This document shows, piece after piece, positions 22,361-33,621 of a stretch of DNA of 64,000 bases (positions within the stretch are counted from its first letter, which is position 1; each line of letters begins with the position of its first letter). Source of the DNA: Chelonoidis abingdonii (Eukaryota > Chordata > Testudines > Testudinidae); contig NC_133771.1 of NCBI RefSeq assembly GCF_003597395.2, forward strand, positions 59,257,572 through 59,321,571, read 5' to 3'. The notes beneath the pieces are model-generated. The model worked only from the letters and a program-made list of their open reading frames with translations. It had not been told where the DNA came from and did not search any database. A program made the translations under genes and the position numbers.

Positions 22361-24394
22361 ATTTTTAAACTGTATCTTCATCATTTCAACTGTTTTTGTT
22401 TTATGCTTTTTTTGATTGATGTAATTATGTTTGATTATGTTTCAACACCTGTCCTAATCCTGTTCAGCCATAATGAATCATCTGCAACCTTCAATACACA
22501 GAGAAGCAACCACCTAATGGCCTTGGGTCTTGGTAGACCTATGTTCTTCAGTTAATCAGATCAGGGCTTCTTCATTTAGTACTTACTCTGATTATGGAGG
22601 GTTCATTAGGTCATTTTTAACGTATGAATTAAATTCAGCAAATAGGCTACTGCTACTTCTCTGTGCTTCCCTGGTGTGTCCTCTGGGTTTATTATCCCTG
22701 CTAGCCAAATGCTCCAAAAAAAGATTGCCTACTTTTTCCATGTGATTCTGCAGTGGATGACCAAGATAACATATTCTAGATCCATTCTTTTTTCTCAATT
22801 CTTTTAAAAAAGTTACCAAAGTTTTTACAGCTATCTTGGCTGTTCAGCAAATGCCTGTTAATTAATCGGTCATTATATATAAACCCTGTGTAAATGACAC
22901 TGGAAAGTTTCATACTCAATGGAGCCTGTGTAAATAAAATGTAATATAATTAGTCCCCTAGGTCATTACTCCAGGCTATATGCTATAGCACTGCGTGATC
23001 CTGGATTGTAGGTACAGTTGCTCCAAATGATCAGCTCAAAGAAAGGGAAACGTTGCAGTGAAACAAAATGTAATTTAGTTAAGAATTTTTCAGCAGTGGT
23101 CCTAGTGTATTTCTTGAGTGGAATAATTCCAGTAATCTGCCCCATCCTTGCAATAAAATCCTAAACTAAGAAAAATTAAATATACAGTTAAGCGCTCAAA
23201 AGTCAAGAAATGCCAAAGTTAAGGTTGTACACACAGGCTTCACTATGCACGTAGTGCTATACATTTTATAGTCATTAATGTATCCTATATGGAACCCCTT
23301 TTTATGAACATTACCAACTGTGCAGCTTTTAGCATTCAAGATGCACAGCACATAAACCAGGTCTCTGGTGACCTATATCATTACTGAGGTCATAAATAAC
23401 ATTTCACTGCACAGTGAGGCTTTCTTTAGCTGCACACTTTATGAGCCTAGCAAGACAACTATTCAAATTGCACTGCACCTGCACAGTGTGATTTTCAATG
23501 GATCATAACACTGTCAAATCAGTGCCATAGTTTTACAGGAACACTTCTCAATGAAGGATATTAGCAAGACTGATTTTTACATCCAACTGTTTTGGCATTA
23601 GGTCCATTGAAAATAAGAAATATTTTTAAAAATGGGGAAAGTTTAACCTTTTCACTTTCCTTGTAATCAAAAATAGCTTAGAAGTTTGTTCAAACATAAA
23701 AAAAAAAATCACTTTTGGTGAGAAGCTGGGAAAATGTCAACCTAAGGTAAAAGCTTCAGAAAATTACAAACAACTGAAAATGGAGTTCAGTGAAAATGCT
23801 TGTGTAGCTTAACTACAGTGGAAGCAGTTTCATCTGCTATGATTTTTATCTGCTATTATTATATTATATTCTGTGGGAACGGAGCCTTCAACTTGCCATT
23901 CATAGAGCTAAGCTGTAGCTACATCTTCAGGAAGCTGACATTCCCTTTCAGTTTCTTCTCACTTTTTTTGCTTATGTGGCAACTTCCATCAAAAAAGGCA
24001 GAGTGCTTTAGTGCCTTTCTAGCCCTCCTCTACATGCTGATCAGCTTGTGTGGACTATTATGATATGTGTCATTCTGTAGCATTAAAGCCTTTCTAAAAA
24101 AGCTCTTTTTAGTTTCTTGTAGCAGCTACAGTACATATTTAGCAATTTCTGGAAGTTTTTAGTCAAGCTTTAATATTCCTTCCCTTTTAAAACACTATCC
24201 CTGAAGAACTTTATATCCCCTGAGACAACTGTATCATGAAATGAGATTCTGTGATTTTCTTGATCTCTCTTCCAATTTCTTCCACATCAGCAAATGTTTT
24301 CCTTTCATCCCCATGTTACTTTAGCAAGTAATAAATAACATTGACAAAATCAGCACGCTTGCATTTATTAATCAATGACAAACTCAAAGTATAG
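22361..24394. other. RIMS1 intron, nothing recognised
   Basis: AT-rich sequence. No supportable gene or repeat. Confidence 0.5.
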
Positions 24395-25168
24395 TGTGAT
24401 GGGATAGTCTGCCCCTTAAGGCTAGTACTCCCTACTGGTCAGTCCTCCTGTCATGTGACCTGGCCTTTAGGAATTCGGGGTGGTCTTACACTCAGGGCCT
24501 AAGGAGATGTGGGGAAAGAAGCAAAGAGTCCCGGGAAGAAGCAGCAGTTAAAAGAAGTTCTGTTAGTGTATCTTTAAGGGCCTGGAAGCTGGAGCCTTGA
24601 AGAGAGGGTGTGGTAGGGCTCCCCTCTCCACCCAGCCAATAAGAAATGAGCTGGGAGAAGGGGCCAGCATAAATGCTGCCTTTCTTTCATAGAAGAGCAG
24701 AATTGCCTGTATATACTTCAGGGAGCAAGAAGGCTCTTGGAGAGGCCTTGAATTACCTGGGAGAAGTCAGCAGTAGAGGAAGGGCCTGCCTGCTGAACTC
24801 TCATAGCCTGAGGGTGGAAGGACTGATTGGTAAAAGGGCACAGCTGGGTGAGAAGCTATCTGAAGTCCTGAAGCTGACCTGAACCACAGCTCCACCTCCA
24901 CAGAGAAGAGCAGTGGGAAATCCCTGCCTTAAGAAGGGAAATGGTAAGGCTAGTTTGGAAGATAGCTGGTATATGTGAGAGAAGCTGAAGGAGAGCTTTG
25001 TGTGATGTTCTGCCTTTGGGGTTGAATAAAGTAGACCCCCGAGGGGTACTGTTCAATATACAAGCCTCATTGGACTTAAACTCCCTGTTCATGGAAACTG
25101 AGGCAGAAATGCAATGGTAGTACTGCATAGCCACTAGGGGCACTTCAGGTGTGAGGGACTCTATTACA
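24395..25168 (+). mobile_element. Solo LTR of a retrovirus-like element
   Basis: It starts TGTGATGGGATAGTCTGCCC and ends CTCTATTACA (TG...CA). It is 774 bp and more GC-rich than its flanks. It contains a TATA-like CATAAATGC after an upstream AGCCAATAAG box, and a GAATAAAGTA polyadenylation signal late in the element, the order expected of U3-R-U5. The flanks are ATAG and ATAC, a possible decayed 4-bp duplication. No internal genes are present, so it is a solo LTR. Confidence 0.75.
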
Positions 25169-26404
25169 ATACCCCCTAAACAACCTGTGAATAAAGAACA
25201 GGAAACTTGTAAATGGGAATAGGGTAAAATAATAGGTTCTGAATATGAATTTGTAGGAAAAAGGGAAAATAAACTTCCAAAAAAATGTTTAATTGGAGAG
25301 GTAAACATCATAAGTAAACATATACACCATAGCTATGTAAAAAAATAAAAAGAAAGCTAAAAAACCTTAGCAATGAAATATGAAGAAATCAGAGATATCT
25401 ATTTTCTTTTGATGTGTTCACATACCTTAAATGTAATATTTCAAATATATGCTATAAATATTAAATGAACTGAATGTAGAATGATCTGAATTCATTAAAA
25501 TTTAGCACCTGGCCATTTTCTGTATTCTGAGGTGGACAACAACTGAATATTGTGACTTGGGCCCAGGAGTGATAAATACAAGTAATGCAAGTATTGGCCC
25601 ATCATTAATTGGTTAGAATGAAGAACTATGACCCTAAAATTATAAGTAAGTGTGTTCTATTTCCTTTCCCTTCCCACAAACCACTAGGGAAGATGGAAAA
25701 AGTATTCTCTTACAAGATTGATAAACATGGAAATACCAATACCAAGTTTAAGCAACACAGTAACACCATTAAGAATTTGCATCAGAATTCCAAACATTTA
25801 TAATCAACTGAAAATAAGATTTATATAAAATCACGACTCCATAGTTAGGAAGATCACAATTTGCTAAATAATCCATAAGAGTCTGTCTGTATTTCCTACG
25901 CATAGCGTTTCCTTTGTGGCCGTGTTATTCAGCCTAAATTTTCTTTTGGTTAATTATATCCCATTACTCATACTTGTTGATTGTTAATTATTATTTATTA
26001 TAACTAGGAACAACTGTACTAATATTAGAGCACCCTTCATTGATCTTTCTTCTTGTGATTGCTCCTCAAGTAAACTTGAAGATAGTTTTCTCTGCTGTAA
26101 GTGTGATATATACAGTTAGAAAGCTAGCTGTATTTCACAGACTTCTGACAAAGTGAAATGGAGCAGAAGGTTTAAACAACCAAGAAATTATTACTAGCAC
26201 TTCAGTGAATACTGAGGTCTAAATTCTCCTTTTTCTTGGTTGGGTGCTAACGAGGGAAAGAGAGAACATGGAAACCCGGTAGATGGTGGTGGCCTCAGAA
26301 GGATGAAGCTAGCTGGCTTGGAAATGTGGCCAGGCTCTGTCCCACTCCCATTCATACCTGCTGACACCCACGGGAGCCACTGTTTCTTTCCGGACTAGTT
26401 CAAC
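25169..26404. other. RIMS1 intron, nothing recognised
   Basis: AT-rich sequence up to the start of the GC-rich retroelement fragment. No supportable gene. Confidence 0.5.
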
Positions 26405-27782
26405 GGAGCTCTGCTAAATATTTATTAGAAAATATTAAAGAAAGGTGATACAAAGAGTTTGATGTGTCAGTCGTTGGTCATCGGGGGAAACATACAGAGC
26501 ATGGGGGGACGCTGGCAACTGGTTACGGTTCAGCATATAGTACGCACAGCCTGTAATGTCCCCAATGCGGGGTGTACGGTGGTTGGGGTCAAGATATAGT
26601 AGGGGGGCAGTGAGGGTACATCGCTCATAGAGTGGGCTACACACAGTCATGGGTATGAGTAAGCGGGCCGGGTAATGGGGACAGGGTGACCCTCACGTGG
26701 TGGGATCCAGATTGGTAAGTTCAGGACTCAGGGGATATGGTTTGGTAGGGGGGTTGTAAGGGTTTCCCCCTCCCCCCCGTGGGTGCGTGGAGCCACATCG
26801 GCTCACTCCTGGTATTGGCGGTGGCCGGTGATGTGTTCGATGTAAATGTCTCTAGACCACCGGATAGTGTCCGAGACCATCAGGCGTCTCATGAGTCGCG
26901 CATAGCGACGGCCCACCCCACAGGCCCTGAGCACACGTTCGTTCCAGGGGTCCCAGGCGCCCAGCGCCCCGACGATCAGAGCGTCGGTGTAGACCTCGTA
27001 GCCCTTCGCCCGCAGGGTGTCAGTCAAGGGGGCGTATTTCTCGAGTTTGCGGGCTCGGGCTTCGCGGAACGCCGGGGTCCTGTTCTCGAACGGGATGGTC
27101 ACGTCGACGAGGATGATCTTTTTCCGCTCCTCGTCCGTGACGACGATGTCTGGCCGCAGCGGGCTGTCGGTGCCGGGGATGGTGCGGTTGACCGCGATCT
27201 CACCGAGGTGTGGGGCGATGGCCTTCGCTAGGCGGTCCTGGACGGCGTTGTGGCGCAGCTGCCAGGCTCTGGCGTGGGGTTTGCAGCTGCACAGGACGTG
27301 GGGCAGGGTCTCCAGGGTGTACCCGCACTTCCTGCAGCGCTTGTCCCGGTTCCCGTGGCGGACGGCTCCGTTGAGCGGGACGCAGTTCAGCCGGGCGCGG
27401 TGTATGAAGCGCCAGTCGGCGAAGCGGGTGAAGCTGCCCGCGGGGAGGAAGTGGTTGCTGGAGTCCCACTTGCTGGTCACCTCGAAGGCCTTGCCCTGGT
27501 CGGGTTTTTTCCTCAGGGTGTCCACGTAGAGCGCGTGGACGGCGGCCTTCAGGGACCTCTCCAGCACGCCTCTGGCTCCGGGGCTGACGGTGATGCTGCC
27601 CTCCGTCCCGATCTGCGGCACCAGAACTCCCAGCTCCTGTCGCTCCTCGCTCCAGACCCAGCGGCAGCCCTGTCGCTTCCCTAGTCGGCGCGTGGCGTTG
27701 CGGGCGCGGGACCACAGCGAGGCGGTGTCCCACCTGTCTCGGCCGAATTCGCCGTCCAGGGAACCGCTCAGGAATATTTTGC
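26405..27782 (-). mobile_element. 5'-truncated non-LTR retrotransposon, restriction-like endonuclease type
   Basis: A sharply bounded GC-rich island in AT-rich intron. On minus it holds the 3' end of an ORF (to 26803), then roughly 400 bp of 3' UTR ending near an AATAAA-like TAATAAAT. Composition drops back at about 27782, which I take as the 5' truncation point. R2/NeSL-type elements carry one ORF with a central reverse transcriptase and a C-terminal zinc knuckle plus endonuclease. Only the last part remains. The Utopia clade, present in reptiles, is one candidate, but no U2 snRNA sequence is seen in the flanks. Confidence 0.8.
26803..27780 (-). CDS. C-terminal part of RLE retrotransposon polyprotein
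   Basis: The frame is open for about 325 codons without a stop. The first GTG at 27621 is not a real start, because coding continues upstream through LSGSLDGEFG and WVWSEERQELG. Counting from 27621, a zinc knuckle lies at Cys96, Cys99, His108 and Cys113 (C-x2-C-x8-H-x4-C). A restriction-like endonuclease core follows: Pro157-Asp158, then Asp173 in KKIILVDVTIPFE, and the downstream RKLEKY lysines. These match the R2-type arrangement that nicks the target for primed reverse transcription. The reverse transcriptase is missing, so this copy cannot move. The clean frame suggests a recent insertion. Confidence 0.82.
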   Translation of the reverse strand, partial: KIFLSGSLDGEFGRDRWDTASLWSRARNATRRLGKRQGCRWVWSEERQELGVLVPQIGTEGSITVSPGARGVLERSLKAAVHALYVDTLRKKPDQGKAFEVTSKWDSSNHFLPAGSFTRFADWRFIHRARLNCVPLNGAVRHGNRDKRCRKCGYTLETLPHVLCSCKPHARAWQLRHNAVQDRLAKAIAPHLGEIAVNRTIPGTDSPLRPDIVVTDEERKKIILVDVTIPFENRTPAFREARARKLEKYAPLTDTLRAKGYEVYTDALIVGALGAWDPWNERVLRACGVGRRYARLMRRLMVSDTIRWSRDIYIEHITGHRQYQE

Positions 27783-29853
27783 CTATCTGGGTATGTGCTG
27801 TTGCTGCAGTATGGCTAAGGAATTTGCTAGTAGCTTCTACAATCTGCCCTCAGTCTGCCTTCTTTCCAAGAACTTCTCTGGCAACAAAAGCCAAAATTTA
27901 GCCCTGAAGCTGGGTAATAAAAGGATATAGCAGGCTGCAATTTCTGCTGAGTGTTCACCTCTTGCCTATAAAGACCAAGTACACTCACTACTTTTCAGCC
28001 ACTGGCTTCTTCCAGGAGTCAAGACCCATTTCTTCTTCTCATAGACCTTTCCCTCGATTAGTCCTGGAAATCAACTAGTCCTTAAATTGTAAACCTACTC
28101 ATGGTTATCCAGACAATCTCCAAAAGGTTATGATTTTTGTCACTTTTTCAGTGGAAGAGTGGACCTGGCAGCTTGAAAAAAAATGTCAGTTATAGAACAC
28201 ATTTTAACTAGGTAATAAATCTTGTACTTACAGTGGGATTTAATTAATTTTAAAATGTTAAAACGTCTGATCGGACTTGAGAAGTTACTACTTTTACTGT
28301 GGAAAATTAGCTTACTCATTACAAAGACAATATATAATCTTTTCACAGTGTAATTAAATTCTCGTTTATATTAAACATCTGCCACAACTACAACATAACT
28401 AACCTATTACATAAACTTTGAGGCATTAAAAGAAAACATTACAATGTCTAACATGAAGAACATCCCCTTCATATAGGACAACATATCAATACCTCAATGA
28501 CTTTTTAGATCTGATCCTAAAACATTGCCCATTTTGTCAAGCTACCGTGTCCATTATAGCCTAAAGATAATTAGATGCTATAATATGTCTGTGATAAATG
28601 ATCGTCTAGACTTGTGCATTTTACTTTAAGCCTTTAGATCTATTATAATGATGCTAATGTAATTATCATGCAAAATTTAATAAAGAATACTTTTTATTTA
28701 ATTGCATGAATCAGGCTTTTTCTCCTTGTGAATAAAAGTCAGTTTATTTTTCCCTTGGAAGCAATATAGTATTAGAATGCATTATTTTTTCATTTTAACT
28801 ATATCCTACATTTTATGGGTTTTCATCCCAAAGGATCTAAAAGTGGTATACAGATTCAGTCCGAATTCCTTGTGCTCCCAAAATTTCCATAATTATGGTA
28901 AATACTCTGGGGCATGGGATCCTTCTTAAAAATCAGTTGATACAATGATACTGTAACATTAACTAGAATACGATTTAGTAGAATAAATTTATGGAGTAAT
29001 TCTGTGGGAAGGAATCACAGTAAGACTTTCATTGCTAGCTAAAAAGTTTCAAAAGTTAAGAAAGATTTTTGACTTACTAAACATTAAATGAAAGTGACAA
29101 ATAGCAGAATAATTTCCAGAGAACAAAGTCATTATTAGGAATGGATGTGTAATCTGTTCTTTCTCCCCTCTCTCTTTTGTTACAAAGAAGTTTAATCCTC
29201 ATCCAGGATTAAAATTCAGTGTATTTTTAGCAGTACTGTGCCCTAGATAAAAGATACTTTCTATATTTTTATACATGTCTTTTAGGATTCTGGAGTATTT
29301 TGTCCTTCTACCAAACAGTCACATACTGGAATGTATATGTATAAATAAAACATAGATATTAATCTGTATGTGCATAGCTGCAATTATCTAGGCTCTTTCC
29401 ACATTTTCTCATTGCAACAGTGGGGTGGAGTATATGTTCTTATTAAAATACATTTTATAATACACACATCTGAGGATAGAGTATCCTGTAAAAAGTAAGC
29501 AGAGCTATAGAAGTTTCTGTGCCTTTTCTGAACATTTCTCATGGTCTTGGTGCACTTTAGGAATAGCTTTTGTAGTTCCTGGTTTCTTTATTAGGATAAC
29601 TTTTGTTAAAACTAGAACTATAATATGATTAACAAAGTCCAAAAGCTGTCATTTGGTTCTTTAAAGCATAGGTTGACTGGGCCAGATAATGAAATCTCTA
29701 ATTGACTAAACCAGAGGTGGGTCCAAGTCACATAGTTTGGTCCCAGATTCAGATTTTCCAAGCATTAGAAGGTGTCCAGCTCTGACTATGTGAACTTATT
29801 TCTACTGAATGCTTTACATAGAGCCTGACAATTAAATACAGTTTATCTTTGAT
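27783..29853. other. RIMS1 intron, nothing recognised
   Basis: Strongly AT-rich sequence. No supportable gene or repeat. Confidence 0.5.
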
Positions 29854-31116
29854 TACACTGCTCTATAGCCAAAATGTTTCTGAAATAAATGTAGTCAAAC
29901 TTTACTAATTGTGGGTCACTGAGAACGAAAATGATGTTAAAATTGTTGATTGGCTCTAGTCTAGCTGTTGGGCTCCAGACTACAGCAGTGGAATCTCCTG
30001 GCAGGTGATGTTAGGGTTTCCATGTTCCGTGACCGTCAAAAGGATCTTGTCCCATTCTTCTTCATGGAAGGTGATCTTGTAGCCTGCAACAACATCGATG
30101 GTGTGATGGCAGCCCTCAACATCGTTCACGATCCAGATGAGTGGAGACTGTTCATTGATTCATCGAAGACGAGTCTTAAAGCTGTTTTGCTGCATAATGG
30201 CAATGTTTTGCCATCAATTCCAGTTGGTCATGCAGTCCATATGAAGGAAACCTATGACAACATGAAACAACTTTTGAGGTGCATAAACTATGACCAACAT
30301 CAGTGGCAGCTTTGTGGCGATTTGAAGGTTGTTGCTCTCTTGCTTGGTCTGCAGACTGGATACACAAAGTACTGCTGTTTTCTCTGCGAATGGGATAGTC
30401 GTGCAAGAGATTCCCACTACATCAAGAAAGATTGGCCACTCCGACAGTCATTGGAGCCTGGGAGGAAAAGTGTTCAGCATCCACCACTTGTTGAATCAAG
30501 GAAGATTTTGTTACCACCCTTACACATCAAGCTGGGTCTGATGAAGAACTTTGTCAAGGCCATTGACAAAACACAAGCAGCTTTCAAGTACCTCCGTGGA
30601 AAATTTCCAAGGTTAAGTGAAGCTAAGATAAAGGAAGGTGTCTTTGTTGGTCCTCAGATTCGTGAACTTCTTCGAGATGATGCATTTGACCATGCACTTC
30701 GTGGCAAGGAAAAGACGGCATGGAAAGCCTTCCAGTTAGTGGCAATAAATTTTCTCAGAAACAACAAGGCAGACAACTACAGGTTGTTGGTGGAAAACCT
30801 CCTCAAGGCATACAAAAGCCTTGGTTGCAACATGTCACTAAAGATACATTTTTTGCACTCTCATCTAGATTTTTTTCCACCGAACTGCGGAGCAGTGAGC
30901 GACGAGCACGGCGAGCGATTTCACCAGGACATTGCAACAATGGAGAAACGCTATCAGGGCAAATGGAGCCCATCAATGCTTGCAGACTATTGCTGGACAG
31001 TGACAAGAGATGCTCCATTTAATGAATACAAGAGACAAGCCAAGAAGCGCCGAGTAGACACTGAATAGGACTAAACTATGTACATAATAGTTTTTTGCCT
31101 TTTGTTTCATAATAAA
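29854..31116 (+). mobile_element. DNA-element copy with intact transposase ORF
   Basis: It shares its left boundary (TACACTGCTCTA) with the minus copy at 443. It then has a short leader with an acceptor-like CTCCAGACTACAG at about 29985, the ORF, and AATAAA at 31111-31116. The right end was not identified: no inverse of the left terminus was found by eye within 1 kb. The superfamily is not assigned. The protein family is widespread in arthropod and vertebrate genomes as uncharacterised proteins. Confidence 0.7.
29968..31068 (+). CDS. Transposase-like protein, intact 366-codon frame
   Basis: The frame is uninterrupted to a TAG stop; the listed start is a TTG, not a real start. Conserved family landmarks: FIDSSK (Asp64), HQWQLCGDLK (Asp118), a Cys cluster YCCFLCEWDSRA (136-140), PPLHIKLGLMKNF (184-195), and SDEHGERFHQD (Asp312, Glu313, Glu316, Asp321). 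The spaced acidic residues fit an RNase H-like DDE/D nuclease, but that is inference. The C-terminus KRQAKKRR resembles a nuclear localisation signal. Relatives, as I recall, are longer at the N-terminus. An acceptor-like site just upstream suggests that this is a last exon and the earlier part is lost or elsewhere. Whether it is expressed is unknown. Confidence 0.75.
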   Translation: MGSRLQQWNLLAGDVRVSMFRDRQKDLVPFFFMEGDLVACNNIDGVMAALNIVHDPDEWRLFIDSSKTSLKAVLLHNGNVLPSIPVGHAVHMKETYDNMKQLLRCINYDQHQWQLCGDLKVVALLLGLQTGYTKYCCFLCEWDSRARDSHYIKKDWPLRQSLEPGRKSVQHPPLVESRKILLPPLHIKLGLMKNFVKAIDKTQAAFKYLRGKFPRLSEAKIKEGVFVGPQIRELLRDDAFDHALRGKEKTAWKAFQLVAINFLRNNKADNYRLLVENLLKAYKSLGCNMSLKIHFLHSHLDFFPPNCGAVSDEHGERFHQDIATMEKRYQGKWSPSMLADYCWTVTRDAPFNEYKRQAKKRRVDTE

Positions 31117-33489
31117 TTTTATTTATATAACCCTTTTGCTGATTTTTAAAGTGTTACATAAACAGGACAGGTGAAATATTATCATGTAAAGCAACCATAA
31201 ACACATGAAAAGACCTAGGTTTACAATTTATGATTAAAACTCTACTATCTACACAATACACATAGACATAAAATGTAAAAACTTAAATATCTTAGAAACA
31301 GTAGCCAATCAGTTGTTTTAATGGTCATATTTGAATTCAGCACATCAAAATACATAATAAATACCACATTTTATCTCTGAAGCAGACGACTTCTCAAAAA
31401 TTGTAGACCAGTGTTATCTATGTTATTTATATTTTGCATTAAAAAAACTATATAGCAATAGTTAGACCATGGCATCGATCAATAGTTATGGGAAATTTGC
31501 CATTTTCATTTCTAGAGAATAGTGTAACATATTTAAAAAATAGGTATCGGAATCTGAATATTCAGTTGAGCAGACATGTTTGGGAGCTCTGAATATTTTT
31601 TTGCTAGTAAATGTAAAGATTTTTGTGGTATTGCTGCCAGACAAGTTTGTTTGTGTGTATTATTGGGATAAATTCAATGGTTGTAAATGGTGGTGTAAGT
31701 TATACATTAGGTGCAAGTTCTTCAGGAAATGGATATAAGTGGCAAATAGTGTAGCTTGCACCAACTTGGCATTCAGTGCGTGAGCAAAATAAGAGTAATT
31801 TAATAGTTAAGTAAGTGTGTTTGAGACAGATTCACTTTTCAGCTACAGTGTCTTTATGCCAGCATAGCATAATTTTTGGAAAGGAGCCATGGGATTGGTG
31901 TAATTCATACACAGTGAATAGTAATTGCAGGTGAGGTCTTGTTTGTCAGATCTGTGTCACCTCCGTAGACACTTCTGGAATAGTGGATCTTCTAGGGTTG
32001 TGTCAGCAGATAAGAGACTGCAGGAAAAAGAGTGGGAAGAGGTGTGATCAGGGCATCTCCTCACTGCTGCAAGTGAATCAGTTTACCTACCTTATGGTAG
32101 GGTGTCAACTGACCTCCTTTGTCCCTCTGTTGGTGCTAGGACCTCACTTCATCTTACATCCTCCTGGTACCTGTTCTTCCTGTTTTTCTGTCACTCGCTT
32201 TTTAGCATGCATGTTACTTTAATGTTGCACATCCAGTGACTATCCTGCTGATGCAAGTTACACAGCTTTACCACCTATCCCATGTACACTCATTTTCTGC
32301 TCAATTTACACCTTTTTAGTAGTATTCAGTGTTTGAGTCACTTGGACACCTGAATTGACTTTAGTAGACTTCAGTAGACCAGCCACAGTGGAGGCTGGTG
32401 AAATCTGAGATTAGGGAGGTGAAGCAGATACCCAAATCTTCACTAAAATCTTGTTAACAGCGGTAGGTAAAGATCACACTATCTGAATTATATATGTGAG
32501 CTGTACTCTCCCTCTCCCCCAGAGACAGCTCCACAACATGTGAGAGATGCATATATTTATTTTTTGCAGCAGGCTGACTGGTCTTCTAACTATGTTGGCC
32601 TTCTGCCAAGCTGGTATCCTTGGCCTTCTGCAGCCGGTAAGGCTTGGAAGGCTGTGAATATTTTCTGCTAGATAGAGCTCAATCTGTTTTCTATTTTTTT
32701 GATAAAATAAAAAAAATAAAGAAAAGATAGCAAGGAAAAGCCATATGTCACGGAATGTTGAAATAATCTACAATTAAATTCCTAATATTTAACTTTAGTT
32801 TACCATTCAAAATTACTTTTCCATTCCATGAATAGAATACCTGGAACTGTAAAGACCAATATAATTTTAAACTCTCCTGGAAAACAAATAAATACTATAC
32901 TGATTTACCTCACCTGAAGATCTGGCCCAATGTATTTCATGATTGGTGGACCATAACTGCTGATCATCAGTAATTATCAGTGGTGCCCAAAACAAAGCAA
33001 AAGATATTCCAGCAGATGGGAATTTCCTTCCCAAGTATCCAGTTAAGACTGTGAAGTGGCAACAGGCTCCCTGTAATCCTCCTTGTCTCCTGCTGCAGAG
33101 CTGGTAGCCACCTATGGCCGTTAACCGCAGCAAGGTCCATAAAGACATTATCCGTAAAATGTGTATTAGAGCCTATCAGATCATGAAATGGCTCTTCAAT
33201 ACCTTCTTTTAAGACAGAAGTTTTATGCATTCAGTACACCTTCAAGACCTGTAACTCTCAACTCTGTTGTAAGGCACGTGTATTGACATGCCGGGAAGGT
33301 GTGCTTGCATAATAAACAGTTGGTTTCATCAGCAGAATTGCAAGGAGCTAGGTTATTCAAGGAGTTGCTAGACCAGGTGGTAATACAAACAAGTCCCTTT
33401 CCTTGCAACCTAAGTCTTTCTTAGGGTTTTAAACTATTACTCATCACTGTAATAATTATTCTCTACAAAGAGTGCAAATACTTTAGGTA
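31117..33489. other. RIMS1 intron, nothing recognised
   Basis: AT-rich sequence with no supportable gene. The missing right end of the transposase element probably lies in the first few hundred bases. Confidence 0.5.
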
Positions 33490-33526
33490 GCAGCAGAGAA
33501 TCCTGTGGCACCTTATAGACTAACAA

Positions 33527-33576
33527 CCGTTTTGGAGCGTGAGCTTTCGTGGGTGAATACCCACTTCGTCAGACGG
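33527..33576 (-). ncRNA. Hammerhead ribozyme motif, core intact
   Basis: Read on minus: CTGACGA (complement of 33566-33572), stem II AGTGGGT-ATT-CACCCAC (33549-33565), GAAA (33545-33548), then a minimal stem III formed by GC and GC around TCAC (33537-33544), followed by U and C at the cleavage position (33536-33535). All canonical core bases C3, U4, G5, A6, G8, A9, G12, A13 and A14 are present. Stem I can pair CCGT with ACGG (33573-33576 with 33527-33530) but needs a small internal loop. PLEs are known to carry minimal hammerheads like this, perhaps acting as dimers. Activity is not shown. Confidence 0.7.
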
Positions 33577-33621
33577 AGGTAGTGGAAATTTCCAGGGGCA
33601 GGTATATATATGCTAGCAAGC

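Noticed and set aside
24673..25311. ORFs in the solo LTR
   Set aside because: Span LTR sequence with regulatory-type motifs; no gag, pol or env similarity.
26779..27733. Plus-strand and alternate-frame long ORFs over the GC-rich island
   Set aside because: They are antisense or off-frame shadows of the endonuclease-type retrotransposon frame and contain no family motifs.
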